A stretch of DNA of 60,413 nt from Ectocarpus siliculosus. Taxonomy: Eukaryota > Sar > Phaeophyceae > Ectocarpales > Ectocarpaceae. The translations under genes and the position numbers were made by a program. The stretch is taken from positions 3,656,405 through 3,716,817 of the forward strand of contig FN649751.1 of NCBI GenBank assembly GCA_000310025.1, in the 5' to 3' direction. Shown piece by piece: positions 34,354 through 48,360 of this stretch. Within the stretch, counting starts at the first letter, position 1, and the number at the start of each line of letters is the position of its first letter. The notes below the pieces were generated by a model. That model saw only the letters and a program-made list of their open reading frames with translations, had not been told where the DNA came from and did not search any database.

Positions 34354-37300
34354 CTACTGCTTTACAGCTACCCTGCTCCCGACATCGTCGCGCATCGTGG
34401 GCGGCAGAACTCCCTCCGCGGCCGTTAGAGCGTCCTGTCGGTCCTCTCCCTCTCCTGCAGTCTGAGCACCACCGCCGCCGTCACCGGCAACATCAAACGG
34501 GAGCTCGGCCACCTGGTCGTAGCGCAGCTGCGGCCGCTCCTGCTGCGGACGCTTGCCGCCCTGCATCATCTGCGTGCAGTTGCACAGGCTCCGGTCGTAG
34601 CCCGTCGTGTCTGCGACCTTGATGTAGTAGTTGTTAATCGAGAAGGTGAAGGGGTAGGTCTTGTAGCCGTGCCACATCACCGACGCCGATATCGTCGCGT
34701 CCATCAGGAAGGCCAGCTGCCCGGTCTCGTACTCCAAGCCTGCGCACGCCATCGATCCATTGAGTTGGGAGGTGTTCCATCAGTGTTCGATCAGGAGAGC
34801 GCGAGTGGGGGGTGAAAGAGCGGGGCCGTGTAAGAAAGCCCTAAGGTGCTTCATAAACTTTCTCCTCTCCCAGTCACCATCAAGAGTTCAACACACCCCC
34901 TTCGACTGTGGTACTCTCTCGAACAGATATCTAGCTTATTCTTTCAAAATATAATATTTTTATTAGCGTTTCTGTGGTAATGTGATATAAATTTATAGGA
35001 TTAACTGATCCACCAATCTCTTACACAGTTGCATGGCTTTGGCTTCCCTGCGTCGCCAACAAATTCCACACGGCCACCAAACTGAGAGAAAACCCCCGCG
35101 TGGCCGTAGAGCATCTCATGCCAGGACCCTAAAACGCCCCCCGCGCCCCCTCCCCTCCCAGTGCCGGCTGCAAGCAACACCGGCACGTACAGCACACACC
35201 ACAAGCACTGCTGTCGATTTCGTGTGCTTCTGTGCATGCAGACAGAAAACGGGTGTGCGAGGTAAGGCGTAACAGACCGAAGCGTACCTAGGTGCGCCTC
35301 TTCCCAGACCTCGGTCTTGAAGGTGATGGTCAGCAGGATGTCCGTCACGTAGCCCCCCGCAAGGAGCGCCGGTTCGAACGCCATCACGCCCACCTTCGCA
35401 CCGGGAAGAACAAACGCGCGACGGGGCCACAAACCACACGAGCACAAAGGTACAGCCAATCATGAAAACATCTTCTGCCTTCCACGAGAGGATAAGAGGT
35501 ATTCAGCACGAGAACTACGGGACGAGCTGGGGGTATTTGCCCGTGCGTACGGCTAGAGTTCAAAAAAAGAGGGCGAGGCTTGCGTGAAACGGTCCAAGCA
35601 CAGCTTTCTGTTGTTTGTTTCGTACCGTGCGTTCGCGTTGCAGTACAGCATGCCTCCGCGATCGCCCCCCGGTTCTCCGGTCCTTCAATACAACTCTTGA
35701 TTCGTTGTGACAAATAACACGCCCGCGGCAACCCCGTGATGGGACAAGCACTCACTCAAGCACTTCAATATCTGGGCATCCTGTCATATTCCATCAGACA
35801 ACAATCCTGACAATCACAAACATACATACCTGGCTTCATTTACCCTATGCAACCGTTGTTTGCCCCCCCCCCCCGTCACCTTAATCGTCGGTGCTGTTTG
35901 CTAGGAGTGAGCGGTGCTCCCTCGAACGGGATGTGTGGTCAACGACTAGGCCAAGCGAGTACCTAGTACCCCCTCCCACTTCTACTACTGCAACACCGCC
36001 GCCAAATAGTGCGCACCCAAAACTGAAAAAAAAAAAAAACACACCCAACCTACAGATTAAATTGGATTTTTTATTCATTTTCCTTTGTTTCCACTCTGAA
36101 GCACCAGGCCCCCAAGACGTTTCGAGCACGGACCTCAGTATCCCCGTGGTAGAGGAGGGCAGACCCCGTCTCGATCTCCGCGTTGAGCACGTTAGGGTTG
36201 TAGATGCTCACGAGAATCTGGAAGTCCGCCTCCACGCCCGCCGACTTTATCGAGTGGACGATAGAACCCTGAGTGCCAGGGAAGACAAGAACCGTTGGGA
36301 AGGGGGATGGGGAAGAGGGGTCGAAGCTCTGCAAACGCAAGAATCGCAACAAGCATGCCATTTTCAAAACTCGGCCCATCGCGTTGCAGCACAGCCCAAG
36401 ATTGCGCAAATGTCAAAGACAGGTACAGGTGAAAAAATCTACAAGCTACCTGCTCGCGCAGAACATCTTCCACAGGAAAGCCAACCGTGAAGTATATCAG
36501 TCTTAAGGCCAACCTCTACGAGTCATCCCCTCCTTCCACGACTGAAACACGAAAAATAAAAACGACGTGCCTATAAGGCGACAGAAAACGTACTCTCTCG
36601 GAGATACGTCGCATACACCCGAAATACCCCAAGTCGACAACACAAACACTAGTGAGTGGTAGTGGTGTAGAATGCCGCTGCACCTTGCTTCTTCGGTCTC
36701 AAAAATACCACGAACAACATGCACACAACCAAGCGCCACCTTGTTTGACTCACCCAATCGAACTCCGTGTTGCACACGTTCACGCCGGGGGCGTGGGGAG
36801 CGAACCCAATAACCACCCCGCACATCAGCGAAGCCACTGCCATACTAGTGCCGCAGACCAGCCGGGTCACGCAGTAAACCTTGCGCGCGAGCGGGCTGGG
36901 GCCGGAAAGCGCTTCGGCCTCCGCCGCCTCCCGGCGGCGGCGGCGGCGACGCGTTCTGCTGGTGCTGCGGCCTACCCTCCTGGCCCCGGCCCGCCCGAAG
37001 TCCCTCTTTCCTTTCGGCACCGCCGGGGCGGTGGCGGTGGCGGCGGCGGCCTCTGCTCCGCCTTCTTCTGCGGCGGAGGGACCGGAGGGACCTCTAGTGC
37101 CGATCCCGCCGCCACGCATGAGGACGCTGCTCTCATCATCGGCGTCGTCGTCGTGTTCTTCGGAATCGTCGTCGCCGGCCAGCGTGATGTAACCGCCGTC
37201 TCCGGAGGGCTCCGCAGCCGTGAGCCTGACCGACCGGTCCGGGGAGAAGGTCGTCACCCTGAGGGCGTTCTGCCGGCGGGTGGCGGCCGACTCTTTGGCG

Positions 37301-39726
37301 TACTCGCGGGCAATGGAGATCCCGGCGATGCCGCAGAAGAGCGTCGTGCTGCCCACCAGAAACACGCCGAGCAGGACGGCGATGGACGGGGCCTCGTAAC
37401 CTTTGAACTCGGGCAGTTCACGTTGGCACTGGTACGTGTGTACAAGGCGCGGGGTTGCAGAAATGGTTAGCATTAATCGTCGCGGAAGGGCAGCCCGCGA
37501 TAGGTCGTCAGGGGATTCGGAACATGACGCAAGTCATCGAATGCCTGCCCCCTCGCTTGAGGAAAACTTCGGGGGAGGAGCCACTGAAAGTAAACAAAAC
37601 CGGGCTGATCAACCCTCGCGGAATCAACAGCAAAAAAAAGTACGGCAGGAGTCCACCGCGTCAGCAGAGGAAGAAAACTTTAAAGCATTTTCAAGTCTTA
37701 CGTGTGCGAATCAACCCTAAAACCCACCCACCAAGTGTTCCAAGTACATCATCATCGCTCGCAAGTGGTTGAGCATGGAACTGACCCTTTTGGCCTACCG
37801 CGCGTTCTACGACAACGCCTACCTGGTTGTTGTTGTAGCAGTATGTCCCGTAGGCACAGCTGCGCTCGGAACAGGAGAGAACGAGAAAACGTTTCAACAG
37901 CGGCGGGCAACGACATGATCAGGTGCCGCATGGTGGAGCGGTGGAAGGGTCAAGGACATACGACATAGAACACACGGTATTCCCGGCTACACCATCCTCA
38001 TGCTTGATTCGTGTGTGTGGACATTGTTTCGCGCGATTTACTGGCCAATTGTGAATGTAAGATTCTGCAGCGGTCGTTGATTGCGGTGTTGTCGAGGAGG
38101 GGTCGTTATGATCCCAGTGGTCGCATCATGAGTCACTTCAAAAACAGAGCGCCATTTGAGAGCCAAATGGTACAAGAGTAACTGGAAAGCGGGGTTGACG
38201 GAGTGCTACCAAGGTATCATTCCCAAGCCTAAAATGCTGCGTACTGCGGGAAACCTCTCGGTGTGGTACATCGTGTACAGAGCCATGTGGAGCTGCACCC
38301 CTAGACAGGATGACGTTGAGGAATACATATGGTAGAGCGGTCCCAACCAAGCTCACCAGCGTTTAATCCCTTTGGGTCTAGGCTGGACTGTCAGATTTTT
38401 TTTTTGCGCCGAAAAAAAAAATTAGAGCGAGAGCGAGCGGGAGAGAGAGAAGTGCAGAGAAAGACACCAGTGTACTTCTGCACACGCAACAGCTATCTCC
38501 AACTGTAGGCCATGAGAGAAGCCGGCGACAGGGTGGTGGCCACAGACAGGGTCGTAGAAGGGTTGATGGGTGGTCGCGCTGCGGTCAGTAGGGCAGGTTA
38601 GCTGTGTAGACTTTGAAATGATCAGTCATCTAGCTGCCTCAACTAGTCTATTTTCGGTATATTGTAAATGATCACTCCAGAGAGGGCAAAATGATCAGTC
38701 AAGACCCATAGCTGGTATTTGTCTGTACTTCTCTGTTCTCTGCCCCCCCCCCGAAATGTGCCCTGCCAGCTCTCTAGAGCTCCTGTGTTTTTCAAACAAC
38801 ATGCACATCCACCAGCACACACCTGTACCTCGTGGTTTCCTAGGTTCGGGCGAGGGTGGTATGTGTGGCGCTACGAGTGTGGATGTGTTGCTGATATGTT
38901 TTACTCGTCTACAGCAGTAGTAGTGTTGTTGTAGCGTTCGTTGTAGCTGCCTACACAATGACTGCTGGATCTTGGGAACGATTTTCAAATGTTGGGAACC
39001 ACGACATCCTCGATATCTGGGCTTCGGCAGGGATTGCAATACCCCTCCCTTTTGCTGCCCTCTGCTCTTTGCAGCAGCAGTGGCTTCCTACGTTCGGGCG
39101 AGTGTATGTGTGGTGCTGCGAAAGAACACATATGTATGTATGCACACACGCGTTCATTGACATGTGCATACATTGAGAGATTCATGATTTGGCATTGATT
39201 GGCCCCATTCCCATTCCCGAGACCTTGATATTACCCGCCGCTGTCACTGAAGTCTCTTCATTGGTCAGCCGGTTAGCGCGGGTCCTAATAATCTAGACAC
39301 ACCTACCTATGGACTTGCCAATACACGGCGCAGGGCGGCAACTCCACGACTTGCCACTACACCAGCATTTGCAAAAGATCAATCAATGATCAGTAAGAAC
39401 GCCCGAAGACTCAAAACGAATTTTCCTGGGCACGTGTTTGAATGAGACACGGGATGGTTCTACCATGCCATGAATCCCCAACCTTTCGGATGACCCAGGA
39501 ACCACATCACGACTCTCTCTCTCTCTCTCTCTCACCCATGAAAGCTCCCGATAACGTGGCACTGCTGGTCCGGACACCAGTGACAGAGGGTCGTGTTTCT
39601 GCAAGCTCCGCACGAATCCAAGACGCTGCAGCTCGTCGCACCGGCCCCGGGCAACAGAATCGCCGCCACCGCTAACAAAAGCGACACCGCCACCGGTAAG
39701 ACCGAGCGGCCGCGAATCAACTTCAT
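34354..39726 (-). CDS. Membrane protein with PSI-like domain, two TM segments and LEA-2/WHy-like domain
   Basis: Six exons are modelled in coding order: 39726-39536, 37859-37823, 37428-36754, 36268-36134, 35393-35288 and 34739-34354. All phases agree, giving 509 aa. Residues 1-30 form a signal peptide (LPVAVSLLLAVAAILLPGAG). Residues 33-77 are Cys-rich (CSVLDSCGACRNTTLCHWC, QQCHVIGSFHGC, YCYNNNQC), the pattern of a plexin-semaphorin-integrin (PSI) domain. TM1 is about 92-114 (IAVLLGVFLVGSTTLFCGIA). An acidic and Arg-rich linker of about 145 residues follows. TM2 is about 263-285. Residues about 295-440 resemble the LEA-2/water-stress (WHy) fold also found in NDR1 and TMEM106 proteins (DFQILVSIYNPNVLNAEIE). 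Predicted topology: both folded domains outside or lumenal, linker cytosolic. Exon 4 uses a GTCCGT donor. Function unknown. Confidence 0.85.
39210..39282 (-). repeat. CCAAT-containing dispersed repeat, copy C
   Basis: On the minus strand: GCGCTAACCGGCTGACCAAT, GAAGAGACTTCAGTGACAGC, GGCGGGTAATATCAAGGTC and GGGGCCAATCAATG. This matches copy B block by block. It lies in intron 1 of the PSI/LEA-2 protein gene, in the sense orientation. Confidence 0.6.
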
Positions 39727-40440
39727 CCCACTCACTCCTGGCGGCCGTCCACCGAGTCCTGCTGTGTGCATCCAAGGCACAGAGAGGAGTAGAAACAAGT
39801 CGAACTGCACAGAGAGAGACAGCAGTGACTTCAACGTTGTCGCCCACACTCGTCCTGTTTTTCACTGCTGTAGAGAGGTAGGTATATCGACCGCCGCCGC
39901 GCTGTTACCGGTGATGATCTCCCACGCACACAAGCCTCAGCACCGGCGTCAAATATTCCGTTGAGGAGTGGTGCCCCGCTCACACCGCCAGTCGTAACGC
40001 TGCTCGTTTTGTAACACTTTGGTGTGTCTACTCTGGTATCTGCTGGTAACGCTGCTCGATGCTCGACTTCTGCCAGCATGATTTGCCGGAACCCCCGGTT
40101 TGCAGATGAGCAAGAGGCGTCGTTGAAGTCCCTCATTTTTTTTTATTATTTTTTGGCGATCGGTCCTCAGAATGCCGCTCGACACCAGACACACTCCACC
40201 TTCCGTCTCCATCTTCCGACACCTGGTATAGCTCCACAACCGTTTATATGTTCTCGATCACAGCGACCGCTTTTCCCTAGTCAGTCTACAGTATTTCATT
40301 CGGCAGAAACAAGGCGTGTGAAGTCAGCGTGTCTGTTGATCTCTCTACAGCAGTACGACGCAAAAGCCCAGCACCAGGTCGCTCTCCCCATCCTATCCTA
40401 GAGGAATTTCTCCGCTCGGAACTTCAAACAAGCCAAGAAG
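39727..40440. promoter_or_regulatory. Divergent intergenic region (PSI/LEA-2 protein / RCC1-BTB protein)
   Basis: 714 bases between two divergent start codons, so probably both promoters and 5' UTRs. A TTTTTTTTATTATTTTTTGG run (40135-40154) could be an AT-rich promoter element. No defined binding site is recognised. Confidence 0.4.
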
Positions 40441-43400
40441 ATGAGCCTCTATGCTTGGGGGAAAAACAACTACGGCCAGGTGAGGCAAATGCAGAGAAGC
40501 AGGTACTGCATTGGCGATAGCTGGCAGTACGGGTGTAGTCCCTGAGTCATTTGAACGTCATGACCCAACAGCTGGATGGTGACGACAACAGAGCAAGTTG
40601 GCTTTAGTTTTCAAAACTTTGGACCAGCTCTACAGGTACAGCAATACAAAATCAAAGCTGCTGGCCGTAATAAGCTTGCTTGCGGTAAGGGTGAAGAGCA
40701 TGTGTTCATCTTTCATACGGAAAGAGTTCAGGCTTCAACGCCGGCGAGATATTCCTGTCGGACTACGACTACATACGTACAATTTCGGAGTTTGTTGCCT
40801 GTGCTGTTTGTCGCAGGTTATATCTCAAACAATAGCACCCGGTCTCCGAGATCTACGAAAATGCGTTGACATACATACGTGCGGTTTCCTCATGCCTTTG
40901 GGGCTAGTGGATAAACGGGTTCTGCCACAAGATATGTAGAATCGTGATGTTCTTTTTCAACTCTACACGGCTCTGAGGGCGAATATTGACTGCTGGCAGT
41001 CTCGAAATGATGAACCCTCGTTTCCGTTTATGATAGCCATACGCATACCGAGCACTTTTAAATGTTCAATAGGTGCATGTGCGTGTCCACCCCGCCGCCG
41101 CATGCCTCCAGCCTCCAGCCACCACCGAGCGCGCACACAGACAGACCAGACTTCGCGACAGTCGCGTGTTCAGGATCGCTAGAGGTCTGGTCCTCTCTGC
41201 GCCAGAATAATAAAAAAGAACCAGACACCCTCTTTCGCGACGGTGCGTTTTCGGGCTGGCGTAACTCTTCTAAAAGACTACTGCTGTATTTCTATGTAAA
41301 CGGTGTTAGTTTGTAGTTTGTAGATCTTTCTTAAGAATGCCAAGAACTTTCTTTGGACTGTTACAATTGTAAGACTACTTGTATGTTCCGCCTTTGGGCT
41401 GTTGATTCGAACAGTGGGTGCTTTTTTGCATGTTCTTGCATCACTGTTATGGTATTTGGAGGTAGACTTGTGATCGTGGTTGATCATGGTTATTTGGCGC
41501 CGTCGGATGCTAAGACGTGACGTCATGCTAGATCAGGGCTTTATGCCGAGACGTGTGCCCTTCTGTTCAGTGTGTGCGTACAGACGATCCCTGATCGTGT
41601 GTGGGTGGGATATTGTGAGTTGCCTTGGAAAGCGTTAATCAAGAGAAAGAGAACAACGGAAAGCAACAACAAACTGCTATTGTGGTCGGCCAAGAGAGTT
41701 CCACACAGCTCAAAGGTGATTGATTCTGAAGGAAGGGGTCAAATACTATTACATCACCCCCTGTCGTGGTGCTCTCTCTGACGAGCCGAATTTCTCTCCG
41801 GCTTTCAGAGCACTGCATTTTGACTCTCTCGGCCTCTCACAGAGAGCTGCTTTTCCACCTCTCTCGGCATGTTTGGAGCTTTCGGTTATTTTCTGTTAAT
41901 TCCGCTTCTCACTCTGCGGCTGTCTGTCTCTGCGTCGATCTCTCCCACTCGTGGATGCTTTTCGCCCCTCTGCCGTGCTCCCCCATCCATCCATTCACGT
42001 TTTACCCCGGTCTCTCTCTCTCTCTCGGCTCCTACATGTCGAACATCTTGTCACATTTTCAGCCCATATTCCGGTACATGCCCGGGCATTTGTGCGTTCA
42101 AATTTCGGGGGCCGGGGCAGGATCTTTTGAGCTCTGGCAGAACAGTCAGTTGAATACGCTTTTGTTACTCTGCGTCTGTCTCGCCCGCTCGCGGAAACCG
42201 TACCAACCGTACCAACCGCTCAGCGGCGGACGCCCCAATCGATCTGGCGCGGTCGATGTGGAATCGATCTGGCGCGGTCGATGTGGGCCAGACCTTTTGT
42301 ATCTCGGCGGACCCCTCTCAATCAAGCGGGCATTGCTGCTTTTGTTCTACTGATAGTGGTCCCCGCTCAGTCAGCTGTGACGACATGGAATGGTCTTCTG
42401 TTTTCTCCGCATCTTTGACCTGTTGCATTCTCCGCAGTTACACATGCGTGGGCCTAACTGCTCAGTTGTTACAGGACGAGCAGACGCCGGGCGGGCGCGT
42501 TTCTGCGGGTAAGGCTCGTTCCTCTCAACCATGAGACGCCCAAGGACCCGTTGCTGTACCACTACCTCGTCAACCCTCTCAAATACTTATAATTTGCGAT
42601 GATTTCCGACATCTGCGTTTCACACAACGTTCTCTCTCTGCTGTGTATCGTACGCATGCACAGGAGTCGTGAAGAGTCGTTAACTGTCGGCTTGGCATCG
42701 TGTCCAAGCGCCGGGTGGTGTAATGTCGCTGCACGAGCACTCTTTCGTTCGTGAAGCCACGCGTTTATTTATTTTTTTCGGTTGTGTAGGGACACGAATC
42801 AATCGAGGGCGTTCCCTATCTGCAGTACGAGCACTCTCTTCTCAGCAACCGAACCACTCTATTTCCAATGTTCAAGTGATTGCTGCTTCCCATGAATGTG
42901 AATTATATTGCAGGAATTTACCTTATCGCATATCTTGGAATCGATCTATTGGGCGGGGCGGCGAAACAAAATCTTGTATTCATGTACGGGCAGTCTAGAT
43001 AATACTAGTATGCAGGTAGACTACACGAAGTAGAGTTGGCACGTCTTCACCATTCCGAAAACAAAAACCAGTCTAATCCAAATACCGTCGGAGGAAAATC
43101 TTTGGCCAATAGAATGTGGTGGCTAATGAAGCAGTATCCAAACCTCAAGACACACGGTACAACCGTGGGCTACTCATTCATCTTGCGTGCCAGTCCGTCC
43201 TTGTCACACGATGATGCTACTGGCTACCCCTTGCGGTTGGTGTACTACTGCTGGCATACAAGGGGCCCAGCACTGGCACAAGTCTTCGTGGTAGGCGCTT
43301 GAAATTGATGGTTGGTTGTCGCGGGGATCTGGCTGATATCCAGCCTCCCTGCCCCAGACAATTCTAGCGGCTGGGTTGACCGTCCGAATGTTGGCGTGGT

Positions 43401-46400
43401 TCCAATGCTCTCCCCGCATTTCCCACCTACTGGTTGACATGTTGGGTTACTCGGAGTAAAGCTTGCGACTCTGTCTCTCATGTTTTCTTGGTACACAGCT
43501 CGGTGTGAAGCGAGAGCCCGCACCAAGCAGCTCCAGCCGGCACCAACCACGGCAAGGGCACCAGGAAGAGGAGCAGCAGGTGCAGCCCGCCGAAGCCAGG
43601 TGCCCGCCTAAGTTGGGCAGCGAGAGGGCGGGGCAAGGCCAGGAACCGGTGAGATCACGCGTTCGTGCGCACGTGCACATATATGGTTGCTGATATCCGT
43701 TCATTTTGGTGCTTTTCTTCGGGGGACGGAGACCGCCGTGATGAAAAATCGGTAGGTCTGCTGACACTTGACTGCGTCGTCAAGCTAAGTTGTATTGTGT
43801 GCGTTTTTGTCGACAGAGTATTGTACAGATCTGCGACACTATTGTAGTTCCCTCACTATGAACAAGATGATAGGCTGGTAGTTCAAATCAACAGTCTTAC
43901 GAAATCGCTCATGATGTATGTGGTAGTTTACACTGCTGTGTTGTTTGGTGAGAATACCCGTTGCAGCAGTCTTATCATTTGGTGCTTATATATTTTCAGC
44001 ATTAATGAACCAGGCAGGAGAAAAATGAGCTTCGGCGGGGTGTGTGCTCTCAAAAGCTGAAATGGGTGTTCTTTGTGCGACGAAGTCGCTCATCATGTGC
44101 GCGACATCGTTTTCTGTGTTGTTTTCTGAGACCTTGCACAAGTTAGCTATCAATCATGTCTTTGATTACTTGCACGCAGAACGTTTTACCACCTTCGTGT
44201 CGCCTCTCACGTGTGGAAACACACATTCCAACCTGTTTGCGCGCATGGTTGTCGTTGGTACCCATTATTTACAGGTGGGTGTGGAGGTGGACGGAGAGTC
44301 CTTCGTTGCCGCAGCCGCCGGCGAGCACCACACCCTTGTCGTGACCCAGTACGGCGACGTGTTGACGTTCGGTCGCGGCAAAGAGGGGCAGCTAGGACAT
44401 GGCGAGGCCTCGAGATTGGACATGGCCGACTCCCCGCGGAAGGTTGGCCATACGGTTGTCCTTGTTGTTGTTGGCGGTGCTGCTCGTGGTGGTGCGTTTT
44501 TTTTTTTCTTCATGTTGGGGTCGAAGTTGCTCTATATATTGTTTTTCTTTCCCCCGTGGGTTCGTCTGAAATACCCGAAACGCCATTTTCCAGCGATGCA
44601 CGTTCACAACCGGCATCAGCCCTCTTTTCTCCCTTTCCGATCTTCTCTTCTCCACTTGCACACGGCATGATCTAGCAGAGGAAGAAGCGGCCTGCACACT
44701 CAACACGATCATGCCGCGCTGCTTTTCCCTTACCTCGACGAATTTTCCTTCTGGTTCGCGCTCGACATAACACGGCGTGAATGATGCAACAAGCGCAACA
44801 CTTACGCACTTGGATTTGTTTAGAGTGTGTACCTCAACTATGCCCCCGTGTCCGTGCGCACGCGTGTGACGTTTTTTGCGACAGGTGGAATCCCTCTCGA
44901 ACGTGACCGCCACCGGGGTGGCGTGTGGGGCGTTCCACTCCCTGGCGGTCACCTCGTCAGGAGCGCTGTACGAGTGGGGTCTGATCCACACCGACCCGGA
45001 CTGGACGGCGGAGAAGGTACGACGAGCGCAGATGATGAGGTTCAGTTGCACGGCGCACAACAAAACACAAGCGTAAGGTGTAAAGCGAACAGATATGTTG
45101 TTGAGGTGGAGCTTCGCCGAGCCGAAAAGAATGGAGGGCCACTTCACCGACTTGGACAATGAAATCGTCGTATAGGTGACGGCATAGCATTGTGCCTGGC
45201 GGGATCTAGTGCAGACAGGAGGAGGAGCATGATATCGATTGGTACACAAATGGGTCAGCTTCCCAAGGAAGGCGTACAGCCTTGAACGTTCGGGGCTCAT
45301 TGTGTCATGATGGTTACCGGTCTTCGGAGATAGATATGAATTTCTGAGAGCGTTGGGTGCTTGGTAAGACTGCGCAGTGGTCCATACACAAGGTATACGG
45401 ATTCCGAGCGTACTTGGGTGTACGATGAGAAAGTACCGGCACGGGCATGATGTCTGTGTCATCCCCTCCCGCAGTTTTTTGTGTCCCAAGTTAGCTGTGC
45501 CCGTGGGTGGAGGCTACCTTCCGCTGAGCAGACCAGGAAACAGGGAAGGACGGCTGCAGAAGCAGTGGATTTGCAAAACATCAAATGAAATGAATCAAAA
45601 TTCTTGCTTTGTCCTTGGTTTGTGTACACGTCTACCTGTAATCTGCACAAGTTAACCATGAAATAGCAACGACGCCCGAACACAAACACTCCGCGAGAAC
45701 TATGTTGTTCACATTTACAGCAGAAACTTCCTGCAACGCCGCAGACAACGAGAAATACCGCCGCCACGTATCTATAATAGGAGGCGACGGATGCGGACCT
45801 GCTAGCCCTTGCAGGACCCTCCCAGGGTCACGTCAACCCGGCGCACCGCCTGTCGAGCGTGGTGGCCGACAGCGCGCGCAGGTGGCTGTCCGCGACCGAT
45901 GACACCGAGAACAGCGAACGCGACGATAGTAGCAGCGCCGAAGACAACAACAGCATGGATGAAGAGACCAGAATCATGTGAGGGAAAAAACGGGGGGGGG
46001 GCGAGAGCTACCGGGGACTGGGCGAGTGTTGTTTTGCTGTTGTAGTAGGTGTCGTTGTTGCTACTCGCACGTTTTTTTCTGCGTGTGCTCCTGCATGGCG
46101 ATTTTGCATTATGTGACATTTTTCTGCACGTTGCAGGCACAGGTATGTTGCGGAAGGTGTGGCACACGCCGTACATCGGTCGGTGCTCAACGCGACACTT
46201 TCACTGTCGAGCTGCTCTACGCTTGGTATGCGCCTGCTCGCAGGCATCAGCAACTCACTTTTGCAGGTAGTCGAAGAACGCTCGCTGACTTTCGAGTATG
46301 AGCTACAACGCTCTGTTGTGTGGTTCTCTGATTGCGGCCGTTTGCTGTCGTTGTCGTCGTTTCTACCGTTCTTCTGCCGCCCGGTGGACGCCCTCGTTGC

Positions 46401-48310
46401 ACGGTTTACACCCGCGAACACCAACACGTCGCACCCAAGGTTTCACACCCAGTGCCCCTCCACCCTCCCTGCCCCGCCCTGCCCCACCGCACGACCTTTT
46501 TTTTTTCTCAGGCAAAAGAGGATGTTGGAGAGGCTTCCCACACGCAGCCGCCAGCCGGTGCCCCGCCTGGCGACGTCCCTGAGGGGTCTTCGCGTGACCT
46601 CCATCAGCGCGGGTTATGCCCACTCCGTGGCCGTCACGGATCAGGGCAGGGCGTTCTCCAGCGGGCAGAACGATAGAGGACAGGTCCGTGCGTACGAGCG
46701 AAACGCTGGCAAAATGTGGCACGTCAATTGGTTATGTACACACAGAGACTCTTCTGATGAAGGTGCAGGAGAAGCAATCGAAGCCATGACAGAAACACCG
46801 TCGAATGTGTCGCAGGTAGTAGTCATCAGCACGACATATTGCACCCCTGCACACATGGCACGAAAAGTAGGTGTTAGACCTACCACTCTGTGAGGAGAAA
46901 AGAAAAGGATCATGCAAACCCACGGGGGCAGCCCGAACACGCAATAAGCCAGGAACAGCCGTGTGGTGCTAGCATCTTTGTTGTTCAGGGCCAACATCAG
47001 CAGTACAATTGTTCTGGGCTACTTGGCGCGTGGTCACGCTGCCAAAAATGAACCTCCCGGTGTAAAAACGTTCCCCTAACCTCTTGGGCGTGCCGCGTTA
47101 AATGGAGTCGGTCATCCACACCTCACACCACCTCCCCTCATCCCCCCACCTGCCGCTCTGCCTCGTCTCTTTGTAGTCTCCGTTCTGCCACCTCCCTTAT
47201 GCCTCACTCTTTTCTCTCCCTCTCTGTTCCCCCTCCTGCCACCATTGTACGTTTTCACTTCTCTTGCTTGCTTTTCCTTTTCTGAAACTGAGATTTTGCA
47301 GCTCGGACTTGCGCACCGAATCCACAGTGGCATCTTCCGGGAGGTGGTCGGTATGGCGGGTCGTTTCTTCCTCGAGGTTCGTTCGCTCTCATCACCTTTA
47401 TTTGTTGGCTTGCCTTGCTGTTTCTTCTGCCTCAGTGTAGCTCTTGTTCCTTCTTGGTCGTCTTTTCGATTGCGTTGTTGTTTTCGTCTTCATCATCCGC
47501 AAGATGCGGCGTCGTTTCTACCAGTTTTTTTGTTGTTGTCGATGGGCGCCGGCTCTGACTGGTCGACTCGTATCGTATCCTTGGTGCTCTCCGCTGCATC
47601 TGGACGTGCGACTTGTCGCCAGTTACGACCTACGGTGTGAAGGTTAGCCGGACAGAGGCGGGTGTGTGTCCTCTTGTTCGTGGTGTGACCTCGCTGTGCT
47701 GCTGTATCATGCCGGTTGAGCACGATCCGAGTCCCAGGATGCTTTAAGAGCGGTGGAGTCCGGCACATTTGGAGTCTTGTACGGAGTATGCTCGTTTCGA
47801 TGACGACGACGAAAACGGGCCGAACGGATTGACTAAAGGGGGGAACTACCGCAGTACGCACGCGACCTGGTGCCGGGTACAGCGAAGCCTTGCCTCCGGT
47901 TCGTTGCGGTTGCACAACTCCCGTCCTACCCATTCAGGTCCTTGTTTGTCGGTGCCGAACGCGAACGCTCGCGGTACTGTAGCTTGGCTCGCGGTACTGT
48001 AGCTTGTCACATCTTGTTCAGAACCAAGGAAACAAAGGCTTCGTTGCTCTTTGCTTACAGTTACGCTTCGCCTCGCTTGCGAATTGCTTCCCGCTTCCGC
48101 TCTCGGTTCCTTTTGATGCACTTGCTTTCTGCGTTCTTTCTGCGTCCAGGTAGCGTGCGGCGAACAGCACAACCTCGCTCGCGTCCTCCCGTCGTCCGAC
48201 AACAACAAGAAGCCCCCCTCGAAGTCTTCCAGTAGCAGTAGCAGCAGCAGCCTTGATCAAGAGGCTGAACTTTTCGTTTGGGGTGGAGGCCGTCTTGGTC
48301 AGGTAATTCT

Positions 48311-48360
<50 letters not shown>

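Noticed and set aside
36436-36512. Minus frame LIYFTVGFPVEDVLREQ followed by a GTAGCT donor
   Set aside because: Looks exon-like, but no acceptor gives the phase required by exon 3 of the PSI/LEA-2 gene. Joining 36754 directly to 36268 keeps phase and restores the LEA-2 pattern.
45809-46045. Plus frame from ATG 45809 over exon 5
   Set aside because: The acceptor at 45780 sets another frame that joins exons 4 and 6 in phase.
46332-46676. Alternative plus frame through exon 7 of the RCC1-BTB gene using the CTCAG acceptor
   Set aside because: It gives no RCC1 motif. The frame with SAGYAHSVAVTDQG and acceptor AAAAG is clearly the coding one.
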